Shown here: positions 1 through 11,074 of the stretch, in pieces | How the letters are laid out: each line of letters begins with the position of its first letter | Numbering within the stretch: the stretch's first letter is position 1 | DNA from: Argentina anserina | Taxonomy: Eukaryota > Streptophyta > Magnoliopsida > Rosales > Rosaceae | Direction of reading: 5' to 3' | Assembly (NCBI RefSeq): GCF_933775445.1 | Contig: NC_065877.1 | Span: 10,602,001 to 10,666,000, forward strand | Length of the DNA stretch: 64,000 nucleotides | The notes under the pieces: generated by a model | Database searches by the model: none | What the model was told of the DNA's origin: nothing | Seen by the model: only the letters and a program-made list of their open reading frames with translations | Position numbers and translations under genes: made by a program

Positions 1-828
1 TTGTCTCAAACTTGATGGACAGTTCTGGTAATATATTACTTGCAAATTTGTTTGATACAGTTGGATCACTAAAGAATGTCCACCACCGTCTTGGTTTTAT
101 GAACACTTCAGATTTAATCACTAAAATATGAATGAGCCGGGAGGTATCACTCGGTCTAATGCCTCTATTGAGTCGAAATTATGGTTCGACTTCGAAAAAA
201 AGCTAATTTTTATTATTTACTATTTGAATTTCCAACTTCACACAGTGCTTTATATTAGAGACACCCAACTGTTCTTCATTTATGCCTTTTATCTTTTTAC
301 TTGAGGAAACTTCTTCTTTTGTTTTGTAACTTTTTTTATTTAGTAAAAGTTCATTCAATAAAACTTGCTAAAAATTAGGCAAGAACCACACAATACCGAT
401 AACATGAGATTAGCGGGGAAAAAACCAAACTCATGAAAAGACATTTGCAGCTCATTACAAGACGCTTCTGCTCACATTTAAGCAAGCTTAATACAAACAT
501 CAGTTTGCATTTCTAAGATGCCTGACATGCCCGGACATGAGGGGAGGCCTAAGAAGCAATCGCCTCATGCCCCAAGTGGAGAGAGAGAGATATATATATA
601 TCTATATATATTTCTATTTTGATGAACAACCCACTAATAAGACTAAGATATAAGGAACTATGAATCCTAGGTACCAATGTGTCTAGTTTGTATTGTACTA
701 TACAAGACATTTCATCGTAAAAGAATTTCAAACATCTAGAATATATTATCTACATATATGGTATACTGTCAGTAACAAAACATGATTAAAACCAAACAAC
801 AACCTTAATAGAATTTCTTTTAGAGTGC
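1..828. other. AT-rich intergenic DNA with GA/TA microsatellite
   Basis: No coding region is recognisable. A compound microsatellite of GA repeats followed by TA repeats lies at about 581-611. The rest is AT-rich sequence without visible repeat structure. Confidence 0.6.
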
Positions 829-1256
829 ACCATTTATGAAACCAATGTTTTAAAAAACGCTAGGCGCTAGTACGACAGATTGCCGGGGACTAGCACCTAG
901 AGGATTAGTTGGGGGCTTAGGCGTTTTGTATTTTTTAATTATTTTTTCTTTTTATATAGCATATAAAAATTAAAATAACATTAAAATAAGTATTTTAATG
1001 GTTCTAAATAAAAAATACTGAAAATATAGATAAAGTCTCTTAGAAATCGCCCAAAAATTGCTAGAACCCGCCTAGAACTCGCCTTGAACCTGCCTAGAAC
1101 CCGCCCAGACCCGCTCACAGTCCGCCTAGGACCCGCCCATGCGGCCTTTTTGACAACAAAAAAAACGCCCACATTGTTGATTATGCAAAAATTGGAACGG
1201 GGGGGCTGGCGCCTAGATGGCCGCCCAACCTGTTTTTTTTTAACCATTTATGAAAC
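829..1256. mobile_element. Retroposon-like insertion with 14-bp TSD
   Basis: The 14-bp direct repeat ACCATTTATGAAAC occurs at 829-842 and again at 1243-1256, flanking about 400 bp of quite different sequence. A run of nine T lies just inside the right copy. The long TSD and homopolymer run fit a non-LTR retroposon (SINE-like or a truncated LINE). The interior is unusually GC-rich at 1060-1145, where a degenerate motif close to GAACCCGCCTA is repeated. The ends carry related GC-rich words (GCTAGGCGCTAG near 860, GGCGCCTAG near 1209). No pol III A and B box pair could be identified, so the family is unassigned. Short reading frames inside are by-products of base composition. Confidence 0.55.
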
Positions 1257-4200
1257 TCGTCTCAAGTCTCAAAATCTTAGGTCCAACCTTGATGCCATAA
1301 CACATATACTATCACCTATCGAAAATCACGCAAGTGTGGCACAAGCAACAATCCAGATACACCTAAGAAACATGAACCTAAGCATGTATCACACTTGTGA
1401 GTTAAAAGCATAATAGCTAACTCCTTTCTTTTCGGGTTGGAGTTAGGACACAATCAAGGCATCAAGCCAAACACCCCAAACTTCGACCCAGGCCCAAAGA
1501 CCCAGATCCAAGCCTAAGGCCTATGAACGGATGCCCTAGTTTGCGTCCTTCCTTCCATCGCCACCACTATTATGTCTGGCAGCCTTCCTGTCCAACAAGC
1601 CATAAGCATAAATGTGGCATTACTAGATCAGTCGATGCTCCCTAGGTTGTGGGAGAGGCACGCCACAAGCTCTACTGCCGCTACGACACAACAGAAAACC
1701 TTCCTCGCACAACTGCTTGCAACCCATAAAGCCTCCGCCCTTGTATTGACGTTCAAGCACCATATCCCATAAAGCCTTCGAGATGAAACCTAAAAATCGT
1801 GCCGCCAAGAAACAACTCAGCCACACCTACTCAACCGCCTCTCGACAATGAGGGATTCTACCAGATCCATTGAAGAGGAACAAGTCCTCTTCCCGTCCCT
1901 CTATGCTCGCAACCTCCAAACCCTAGAAAAAGGAGACAGAGCGACACCCTTAGTTGAGCCACACCGATTTTTATTATTTAGTTTGCTAGCCTTCTAGTCG
2001 TACATTTACATGGATTTAAGTTCCCCTTCTTATCTCTTGTAAGTTTTAATTTTCTCCTTTTATTTTAATATACTACTTTTTGACTCATATATTATTACTT
2101 TAGTTTATCATTCTTTCTGAAATGAATATTTTTGACATATTCATTTTTCTGTGAAGTTGTTAACAAGAAATGAGTGCTTATCGTTATAGTAGTAGGGATA
2201 AAGCTCGGCTCCGGCGGCTATGCCATTAAAAACAATTAGTTCTTTGAACCTATGCCGTTAAAAACAACTAGTTATAGGGAAATTCATATAAGCTATTGCG
2301 AATCATGTCTACATCTGCAGCGTGGATGAAGGCATGAAGCATCTGCCTACTGGCGATTTATATTAAAACGCACTTATCACCATTTGGTATTTGGTAGGAA
2401 GAGTAGGACATCCATAATTTAATATTCAGATCACTGCTGCTAGAGTACTAGGCATTCGTAGAAGCCACATTGCCATGTGAGCAGAGAAGCAACACAGATC
2501 GGAACGAACACCGAATCTGAATATATTTGGTATAATTGGATCAAGAATAATAAAAGAATATTCTAATTGTGGCCTGAGTCACCTGCCTGTCTTCTTCATT
2601 GTTCTACAATATTGCGGTGGATCCACGCATCATGTTTGGTTTCTTTCTTTATTTCATCTCGAATCCAACTTTGACTATAAACAACATTTCGGGCTAACTC
2701 TATGCCACCTTCCTCCTCAACAAGCTAGTTTGAAAAGGAAGTGAATGTGAGATGAAGAGAGGTAGGTGGAAGGTTCAAGTTCAAATTGTTGCCAGAAACG
2801 CTCATCCTTCTACGAACCCCGTTTCCGATTGGGCGTACCCAAACGCAGTACATTGGCGACCCAAATCGCTATCTTCAGCGTATCCCTCTTGTTTAGCAAA
2901 GGTCGGTCTCTTTCTATGTTAATTACCATCAGATGATGAGGCAATGTCATTGGCCTAATTGTTAATTATGCTTATCCAATGATAAAACGCTTAGGTAGCT
3001 TTAAATCAGTTATCCACGTCTATATTTTTATTTTTTATCTTGATAATTCAGTCATAGTTAACTTCTTTTAATAATTATATTCGTGAAAATGCCTCTTAAT
3101 TAACTTTATTAACATTAACAAATCTTATAAAAACATAATTAAATATTTAATATCAGTTATGTAATGTAAACTTACTTCATGAATCTAACCCTAACGTCTT
3201 GCGTACCTTGACACCTAACGTACCACGTTCCCGTATCGCGTATCCGTACCGTAACGTTCCGCGTTTCAGGTAACACTACTTCAACACAGAGCTCGACATC
3301 CAAACCTCTTACACTGTTACAAACACCATGTTCAATATGAAGTTAGAGCTATCGCTTGTGGCAGGGCGGAGATATATGCATCAACCTGTAGCTCGTCACT
3401 TTATTTCAAGCATTTTATTTGAACTCTTTGTTTTCGTATTGAGAAACATATGACTAGATAAAAACAATTGTTAGAGCAATTTATGAGTTGTAAACTTCAT
3501 CGAACAGTCGAGAGAAGAATGATCTTGTTCTTCTAGCCACTAAATAAGTATCATTGTCTTTGCTGTGATTGTTGCTCATCCATTCCTTGATTACGGTTAC
3601 ATTGACTTTTCCCTAATGCTTTGTGGGACGCATTCATCTAGATCTCTCGATTGATGAAATCAATTAGGTGTGTCGTGTTTAGAAGTGCAGTTGGAAGCGG
3701 ATACGCTTGTTTGAGCTGTACAACTTGGACTGATTAACTACTGACTCTCAATTTTTGTGGAAGCTGTTATATAAAAGTTATTTGTACAAACAAACTGATT
3801 AACAACTAATACAAATTACACATCCTATTATAATTAGTAATGTTCATCATATGAAAAATTAACTCACGAATTTATAAGTACAGTATTGAAAATACAAAGT
3901 CAAGTAATCTTTGTTAATTTATAGCTTTTCCCGAGCCTTATAGGGTGGCAAGGGGCGACCTAATGAGGAATGCTCCCATGCCATACTTTCCATGTTTTTT
4001 ATTTCCGATAATTTTTCGTTTTTAATACTAAGGAAATCGGCGTGACAATAAATTAGAAAATTATGTGGGGCGTGATCTAAGATGGAGCTAGTTTGGAGGT
4101 GGTGTACGTTGAATATAAATATAAATGTTGAAAGTTTGGTTGAATGATGCATATATAAGATTATTGAGTTGACTTATAAGTAATTTGAAAATTAAATTGG

Positions 4201-4267
4201 TAACAAAGAACTAACATAAAACATGTTATAATACGTCAAAGCGATCGAGCTCATTTCCACACGACAT
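1257..4267. other. Intergenic DNA with GC-rich repeat remnants
   Basis: No gene was recognised. A GC-rich tract at 1430-1960 with many GCCCA/CCCAA words resembles the antisense of plant LINE 5' regions and has only short frames; it is probably a LINE remnant. A near-identical short duplication (TATGCC.TTAAAAACAA.TAGTT) sits at 2220-2272. A block at 3190-3285 is dense in CGTACC, CGTATC and GTAACG words, unlike its AT-rich surroundings, and is unexplained. Confidence 0.45.
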
Positions 4268-4794
4268 TTTTAATTTGAGTAAAAACCTAAAAGGACACCT
4301 GAATTATTGTACCGTTACCAAATATGATACATCCGTTAAATACATGTCACGATTAGAATGATAAAATGGTATATATACAAAACTCTTCATTTCCTCTCTC
4401 CCTAAATTTTGTTTCCTCTAAATTCTCACAAATTTACCAATTGATAAATCATACATATAATACTTGTAAATTTATTTATTTATGAAAATTTTAAATTTAA
4501 GATGAAAATCAACTTTTGTAACACAAAACTATCAAAACATAAGACAAGCTTGTTTAGCTTTATTGCAATAATAACAAAACTGATTTTAAAATTATTGTTT
4601 TGCCCATTACTATTTGGTCGAAAAAGTTAAAATATATGTCACATCATCGATTTAACGAAAAAATTAACATATGTACCATATTTAGTAATAGTGTAATAGT
4701 TCAAGTACAATTTCTGGTAACAAAAATTTGTAGATACCAAAAAATACTTTTCACGATAGTTCAGGTTCCATTATGAGTTTTTACTCTTTTAATT
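4268..4794. mobile_element. MITE with 8-bp TSD TTTTAATT
   Basis: The 8-bp direct repeat TTTTAATT is at 4268-4275 and 4787-4794. The enclosed ~510 bp begins with GAGTAAAAAC and ends with its inverse GTTTTTACTC (4777-4786). A second, longer imperfect inverted repeat is internal: the strand around 4300-4342 (TGAATTATTG...CCAAATATGATACATCCGTTAA) matches the complement of about 4650-4705. There is no coding capacity. An 8-bp TSD favours a hAT-type non-autonomous element, but the terminal repeat does not start with the usual hAT bases, so the superfamily is an inference. Confidence 0.65.
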
Positions 4795-5539
4795 CTCGAA
4801 GACCAAAAGAAATTGGAAGAAATGTATGTTACTTTTGTTCAACCAAAGTGATGACAACATACATAATTGACATCTAAATCTAATTTGTATAAGCTTTGAT
4901 TTTGATTCTGTAACTTTGAATTTTAATAAGAATCAAATCACAATGATTTTCATTGCTCAAGCTAAAACTAATACCTAACATACATTTTGACTGCCTTGAA
5001 AATCGTATTTAGTATGTATACTATAACTTACCCTACTTAAGAAGAATTTCGAAGACGTAGGAAATATCTACTTCCACACAGAAAGCAAGATTTAGAATTT
5101 TGATGGAGTAAAAGTGTTGGTGATTCATGTTCGATATAACTCAAAATTTCGGATATGAAGACAACTCCAATAGCGAAAGCAATATCAGGTAAGATTTTGG
5201 TACCTCTAATGATCAATAATAAGGGAAGGACGTTGGTGATGCGCAACATGAAGAAGAGGGTGTTACGTAATACATTTTTTTGGTATTATTTCACCATAGA
5301 AGATTTAAAGGTTACTAGATACATGGAAGATTCTTTCTTTCGTGACACTACATGATCGGCGATATCTAGAGCTCCAAAATCCCATACACGAAACTTGTCT
5401 CTAACAGTTCTTGTCAAGCAAGCAAATTTTGTCAATTTTTTCATTATCATCTTTTGCAAATTTGTGGAAAGATTATGGAGCTAAATTGCAAACATTTTCT
5501 TAACATTCTTTTAAAAAACTGCCAACTTTTCTAACAAGA
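4795..5539. other. AT-rich intergenic DNA
   Basis: No recognisable gene or repeat boundary. Overlapping short frames on both strands at 5037-5355 resemble no known protein. Confidence 0.5.
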
Positions 5540-5961
5540 ATATATATATATATATATATATATAGTCATTATCCAGAGTGAAGCTTCACTCTGAAATTAC
5601 AGAGTGAAGTTTCAATTTTGGCACACTTTTCGATCAAATATTTTCACCATAAGTGATTCAATATTTAGGTATGTTATTCAAGATCATCTCTACAAAGTTT
5701 CATCCAATTTGACAATGGTTTGAGCTTTTAAAATTGAGATTTACACGAACGGTCCACGTTAAACAGTTTTAATTCATTCATTGATTTAATCTAATTTGAA
5801 TACCTTAACGATGTCCGAATTAGATGAAATTTTGTAAAGATGATCTTGAATAGCATACCTAAATATTGAATCACTTATGGTGAAAAAATTTGACCGAAAA
5901 GTGTGCCAAAATTGGAACTTCACTCTGTAATTTCATAGTGAAGCTTCACTCTGGATAGAGA

Positions 5962-6008
<47 letters not shown>
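5540..6008. mobile_element. Foldback MITE inserted in a (TA)n microsatellite
   Basis: About 400 bp (roughly 5564-5963) form two near-identical inverted arms of about 145 bp (left 5564-5710, right 5820-5963) around a ~110-bp loop. The element is flanked on both sides by (TA)n runs (about 5540-5563 and 5965-6006). Each arm starts close to TATCCAGAGTGAAG and contains, near its end, the palindrome CAGAGTGAAGCTTCACTCTG (perfect on the left, one change on the right). No coding capacity. Insertion into TA microsatellites is known for the rice Micron family; membership in that family is not claimed. Confidence 0.75.
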
Positions 6009-6009
<1 letters not shown>

Positions 6010-6554
6010 CATTGAGTGTATATTTCAAAGTAAATTGTTGGGTGTTTGTAAGAGCAAAACAAACGAAGTTCATCGGAAATGCCATTCATGCATGTCGAAT
6101 AACCAGCATAGAAGTCCAAAGTACCAACACTACACAAGCTGTAGACACAGTGCCATTCACTTTAGCCCCTATATTATTTCCTAAGTTTACACTATTGACA
6201 AGGGTTTGTATCTCATATAGGTCGGTGATAATAATAGCTAATTGGGGAAGAAAACAGTTGGAACCATTTGGTGTGCGACAAAACTAATGGCAAACCTAGA
6301 GACTTCAGGCTATTTGTCTTGAAACCCAGAAACCTAAAGAGAAGAAGCTAAATTTTGGTCATAAAAGTATCAAACCAAACCGAGATTAGGAGTCACTTTC
6401 AGACCCCCACAGGATTTTGGTGGTGCTTCTTACGGTCTTACCTTTGTTTTCTTTGCCATCCATGAACTTCTCGAGTCTTGACCGCTCCGCCTACCTAATC
6501 ACGGGACGGCCGCTTGTTTTCAGAAAACTTTAGGGCCTCCTCAACCACCATCCC
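6009..6554. other. Intergenic DNA
   Basis: A 91-codon open frame (6012-6287, plus strand) begins next to the TA repeat and has no recognisable domain. No other structure is visible. Confidence 0.45.
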
Positions 6555-7100
6555 TTATGGCACATTTACTTACTCGGAATGGAATTAATATGGAATAGGA
6601 ATCGGAAGGAATGAGAGACGGAATGGAATAATATGGAGGAATAGGAAAGAAACTAGTTACGATTGTTGTTGTTTACTTGTAATAAGGAATCGGAATTAAA
6701 GTTAAGTTAATTACCAAAATACCCTTTTACAAATAGGAAAAAACTCTCTTTAGTGTTTCCTTTACAACACTTGATCAAAATATGTATTTAAGTAGGTCAT
6801 TTTGTACCTATGGCTAATTAAGTAGATGTTTATTAAGGTCATTTTGTACCTATGGCTAACCAAACACAACTAATATAAGTAGATGGGTAAGGATATTTTT
6901 GGAAGAAATATTCATTCCCTCTCATTCCCTCCCATTCGCACCTCTCCCTTGGTATTACAATTCCATGACATTTCCGGAATCGGAATGAATTTTGGAGGTG
7001 GGTCCCACCACGGATTCCATTTCTCTTGGCAAGTAAACGCCGGAATGGAATTGATTCCAGCGGAATACAACTCCATTCCAAGTAAGTAAACATGCCATTA
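6555..7100. mobile_element. PIF/Harbinger-like MITE, TSD TTA
   Basis: The element spans 6558-7097 and is flanked by TTA (6555-6557 and 7098-7100). Its left end TGGCACATTTACTTACT is repeated inverted at the right end as AGTAAGTAAACATGCCA, and the similarity continues into GGAATGGA-rich sequence. A 3-bp TTA TSD and termini of the GGCATGTTTACTTAC type are characteristic of PIF/Harbinger-derived MITEs. A 23-bp direct duplication (GGTCATTTTGTACCTATGG...) is inside at about 6796 and 6838. It lies about 450 bp upstream of the aldolase TATA box. Confidence 0.8.
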
Positions 7101-7733
7101 ATGGTTTAGTCCCTTTCTACTAAAATATTCTATATTTAATTCAGAAAATATAGACGAATTTTGAAATTTAAAATTTGATTGAAATATCTAATATGACAAG
7201 TATTAGACTAATTTTCAAAGTGCATTATTTCGATGTACAACTTTGAATATACAACAAGTATTTTAAATAAAATTTGATATCTCGAGCTAAAAAATATTAT
7301 GTTACACTAATAATTTAAATCGTGACTATAATGAAATCTCATATTTAATTGTTACTAGTTCAGGCATGGACAAGATCATGATTTCTTACCCATGAATCTA
7401 ATGGATGACATAGTTTTACTTTTGCAATAAGAAACTTAAAATATCTTCTTAAGAGATATTTTCAAAAATGATCGGGATTACATTCTTTGCAAAAAAAAAA
7501 AAAAAAAAAAGGCTTCAATTTGAGAGGTGGGGTCGTGGGTGGAGGCCAAATATAAAAGGAAAATATCATAAAAAGAAAGAAATTACGTGGGGAAGTGAAA
7601 AGAAAAGAAGAAGAAAAAAGTACGTGGCAAAGAAGCCAAACGAAAATGGTTGTGCATTTTTCCTACTTAAAGAGGCCTCACCCACCCTTCACTTTCTCCA
7701 TCTTCTACTCTTCCGTCTCCCTCGATTTCTCAG

Positions 7734-7773
<40 letters not shown>

Positions 7774-7791
7774 ACCTTAGTTCCAACCACC
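7101..7791 (+). promoter_or_regulatory. Upstream region and 5' leader of aldolase
   Basis: A TATA-like TATAAAAG lies at 7551-7558, which would give a leader of about 200 nt. A poly(A) run is at 7491-7510. An ACGT core (TACGTGGC, 7621-7628) could be a G-box-like site. The leader ends with about 16 CT repeats (7739-7770), a common feature of highly expressed plant genes, and the start codon has the context ACCACCATG. The start of transcription is inferred. Confidence 0.55.
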
Positions 7792-9739
7792 ATGACTGCT
7801 TACAGAGGCAAATACGCTGGTAATTTCTACCTTCTGCTTGTTCTTCGCATCCTCATTAGTTTCGTAGATTCAACTTTTCTGTTTAGCCTAGTTTGTGTTA
7901 TGTGTTTCGATGTACTGCCTAGATGTGTGTGTTCAAAACTTCAAGTATTCAAGATTTGGTTTATCTGATAGTCTTTGTTGCACAGTATTGTATAGTCAGT
8001 TAGTTATGTTAGCGATCTATTGTGGTTTTGTTCGATTCAGTTTTGAAGTAACGCAATCTGTTTATGTTAATGTTGAGTTTTAGATCTGTTTTTCTATGCA
8101 TGATTTGCCTGCGTTGGTGTTCAGCTTTTCATTGTTGGATCAACTATGTGGTAGCATAAGACGGTTAGTACTTGCTAGTAGGTAATAGCTTGGTTTGTAT
8201 GACTTGTAGAACTATGCGGTCCGATCTTATTGGATTTATGATTCTCCACGTCCTGGAGAGACTTTGATGTCTGCTTTATATCCGTGGCGATCCTGTTGTT
8301 ATAGTCTTGTGGCCATCTCACTTACTATTAGGTGTTCTGAACTGGTGACTTTGTGATTTAAGTTTTTGATAGCTTGGAAATTTCTTTTTAGGTTGCTCTT
8401 TTGTTTATTTACTGTAGATCTGTGTTTCAAGATCTGCTTACATGATGTGCTGGAATCTGTTGACTGACTTTTGGATGATTTGCAGATGAGCTCATTAAAA
8501 ATGCTGCCTATATTGGCACCCCTGGAAAGGGTATTCTAGCTGCCGATGAGTCCACTGGTACCATTGGAAAGCGTTTTGACAGCATCAAAGTCGAGAATGT
8601 TGAGGAGAACAGGCGTGCTCTTCGTGAGCTCCTCTTCACCGCCCCCAATGTCCTCCAGTACCTTAGTGGAGTGATCCTCTTTGAGGAAACTCTCTACCAG
8701 AAGACAGCTGACGGTATATTACACCATATTCTCTCTTGTCAGCCTTGTGACTGGTTTTTTATTTACTTTGACCAATTAATTGCTACTCTGTGACAGTAAG
8801 TTATGTCTTATTGGAAATCTAATTATTTGTTCTAAATTTATCTATAATCTGGTTAGTATGAGCATTGCCCCATGGATCTTAATAGTATTTAACTATTTAT
8901 GCTTGTTGTATTGTGCAGGCAAGCCTTTTGTTGATGTCTTGAACGAGAGTGGTGTCCTTCCTGGTATCAAGGTTGACAAGGGTGTTGTTGAGCTTAAAGG
9001 TACCGATGGTGAGACCACAACCCAGGGTTTGGATGGCCTTGGTGCCCGCTGTGCTAAGTACTATGAAGCTGGTGCCCGGTTCGCCAAGTGGCGTGCTGTG
9101 CTCAAGATCGGTCCCAATGAGCCATCTCAGCTTTCAATCAACGAGAATGCTAATGGCTTGGCTCGTTATGCTATTATCTGCCAGGAGAATGGTTTGGTAC
9201 CCATTGTTGAGCCTGAGATCCTTGTTGACGGACCCCACTCCATTGACAAGTGTGCTGATGTGACTGAGCGCGTCCTTGCCGCATGTTACAAGGCTCTCAA
9301 TGACCACCACGTTCTTCTTGAAGGAACTCTATTGAAGCCCAACATGGTCACTCCCGGATCTGAAGCCAAGAAGGCTTCACCAGAAGTGATTGCTGAGTAC
9401 ACAGTCCGTGCCTTGCAGCGCACTACCCCTGCAGCTGTCCCTGCTGTGGTGTTCTTGTCTGGTGGACAGAGTGAGGAGGAGGCTACCCTCAACCTTAACG
9501 CCATGAACAAGCTCAAGGGAAAGAAGCCATGGACTCTTTCCTTCTCCTTCGGCCGTGCTCTTCAGGCCAGCACTCTCAAGGCTTGGTCAGGAAAGAAAGA
9601 GAATGTCAAGGCTGCCCAGGAGGCTCTTCTTACAAGGGCCAAGGCCAACTCAGAGGCAACCTTGGGAACCTACAAGGGTGATGCCAAGCTCGGTGAGGGT
9701 GCTGCTGAGAGCCTTCACGTCAAGGACTACAAGTATTGA
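7792..9739 (+). CDS. FBA: Fructose-bisphosphate aldolase, cytosolic class I
   Basis: Reversible cleavage of fructose 1,6-bisphosphate to dihydroxyacetone phosphate and glyceraldehyde 3-phosphate in cytosolic glycolysis and gluconeogenesis. Three exons: 7792-7819, 8486-8713 and 8919-9739, with GT-AG introns that split codons cleanly, giving 358 aa, the usual length of plant cytosolic isoforms. No transit peptide precedes MTAYRGKYA, so it is not the plastid form. The Schiff-base lysine is Lys225 in EGTLLKPNM (rabbit Lys229); Asp30, Lys103, Lys142 and Glu183 match the other active-site residues, and the C-terminal Tyr358 is present. A first intron after only nine codons is typical of plant genes whose leader introns boost expression, which is inference here. 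No frameshift or stop is seen. The gene stands alone between transposon-derived segments. Confidence 0.97.
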
Positions 9740-9891
9740 GGAAGTTTAGACTTCTTTCTTGTGTTTTGTTTTTGGAAAACTATCTTCTGAGTTGTGTATC
9801 ACATTGGCTTTTTCAGGCATTTAGTTTTAGGGATTTTCAAAGTTCTGTTTTTCAATCATAATCTTGGCCTGTAGGGATTTTGTAGAATAAA
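9740..9891 (+). terminator. Aldolase 3' UTR with poly(A) signal
   Basis: A canonical AATAAA is at 9886-9891, about 150 nt after the stop codon, with a T-rich stretch before it. Cleavage is expected shortly downstream near 9905-9915. Confidence 0.7.
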
Positions 9892-10147
9892 AGGCTTGAA
9901 AAGCATTGACATGTTGAGTTTGAATTGTTTCTATGCCTGTTCAAAAGAACGGATCATGATTTATTTTGCTTGAATGAAGATAAGCATCTTATGGTCAGAA
10001 TAACCATTGTTTGCTATTTCAAAGTTATTACTCTGTTTTAGGTTCTTACCCTTGGCATCCCATTTATGACCCTTGGCGTCCCATTTATGGTTGGCTCCCA
10101 GAGTGTGACAAACTTGTTCCGTGCATTGTTCGCTTCATCTTGAAATG

Positions 10148-11074
10148 ATGATATTGGTTTCCCTCCTCTGGTTGGAGCTCGCTTGTGGAGGGGTGGTGCA
10201 GTCTTCGTTTTTTCAGATTTGAGGGCTGGTTCCAAGAGATCGCCGGATGGAGGCGACGTTAGTCTTGATCTTGGGTGAGTGATGATCCGGGAGTCGACAA
10301 GGTACCGACGATAGGTGGAAGACAATACCTGGTTCTCCAGGCGGCGACACCGTGATCTAAAGTGTGGTTCACTGGCTCACTGCTATGGCGGAGGGGCGAG
10401 TTCGTCCTTCGGAACTCGGCCAACGTAAGTGATGGTCGGCGGAGGTTTCGCTACCGGTCCTTACGGCGGGTTTGGATGAAGTGTGTTTGGGTTTGAGCAA
10501 CGGGCCATCAACCTATTGAGCTTTCATTAAAGCCCAATTTGTTTGGATCATTCCTCTCTCAACATATTTCTTACGAGCCTTGCACGACTTTGCCACCCAT
10601 GGCTCTAGTTTTAGAAGCATCCAATGTAGAAGCATCCCATGGCTTTGATGATTCTAGGGTCACAAGAGTTTCATTTTGCTTTGTTAGCATCTGCTTTCTA
10701 GTTATGGACTTTTGTTTTAGACTTTATTTTTCAGACTTTGGTTTGTCTTTAAGCGATATGTGCGCTAGGAAATATCATCCTTCTTGTTTTTTTCTTTCAA
10801 TTTCACTAACATTGTGAGTACGCAAATTGATGTCCTGGACTCGATGTGTTAGTGTCAAAAGTATTTAGATTAGACTCGAGGGAGTTACTATAGTTTAGTG
10901 TTCAGACTTTAGTTTGTTTAATAAGCGTTTTTTGCACATTTATTTATTTTCATAAGTTAGCTTGTATGAGAAGTGTCATATCACCTCTTATATTTGATTT
11001 TTGTGGTCCTACGTGGCTTATTGCCAAATTGAAGTTAATTCATTCTCCTAGAAAAAAATGATATTGGTTTCCCT
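10148..11074 (+). mobile_element. LINE-like insertion with 17-bp TSD
   Basis: The 17-bp repeat ATGATATTGGTTTCCCT occurs at 10148-10164 and 11058-11074. The right copy is preceded by a short A run (11052-11058), as expected for the 3' end of a non-LTR retroposon inserted in plus orientation. The 0.9-kb body begins GC-rich (10165-10470, GGCGG/CGACG words as in plant LINE 5' regions) and ends AT-rich. It has no endonuclease or reverse-transcriptase frame, so it is an internally deleted or severely truncated copy. Confidence 0.7.

Noticed and set aside
6839..7093. Open frames on both strands of about 70-84 codons
   Set aside because: They fall entirely inside the PIF/Harbinger-like MITE and mirror its GGAATGG-rich inverted ends.
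9286..9516. Minus-strand frame within aldolase exon 3
   Set aside because: Shadow of the conserved aldolase coding sequence.
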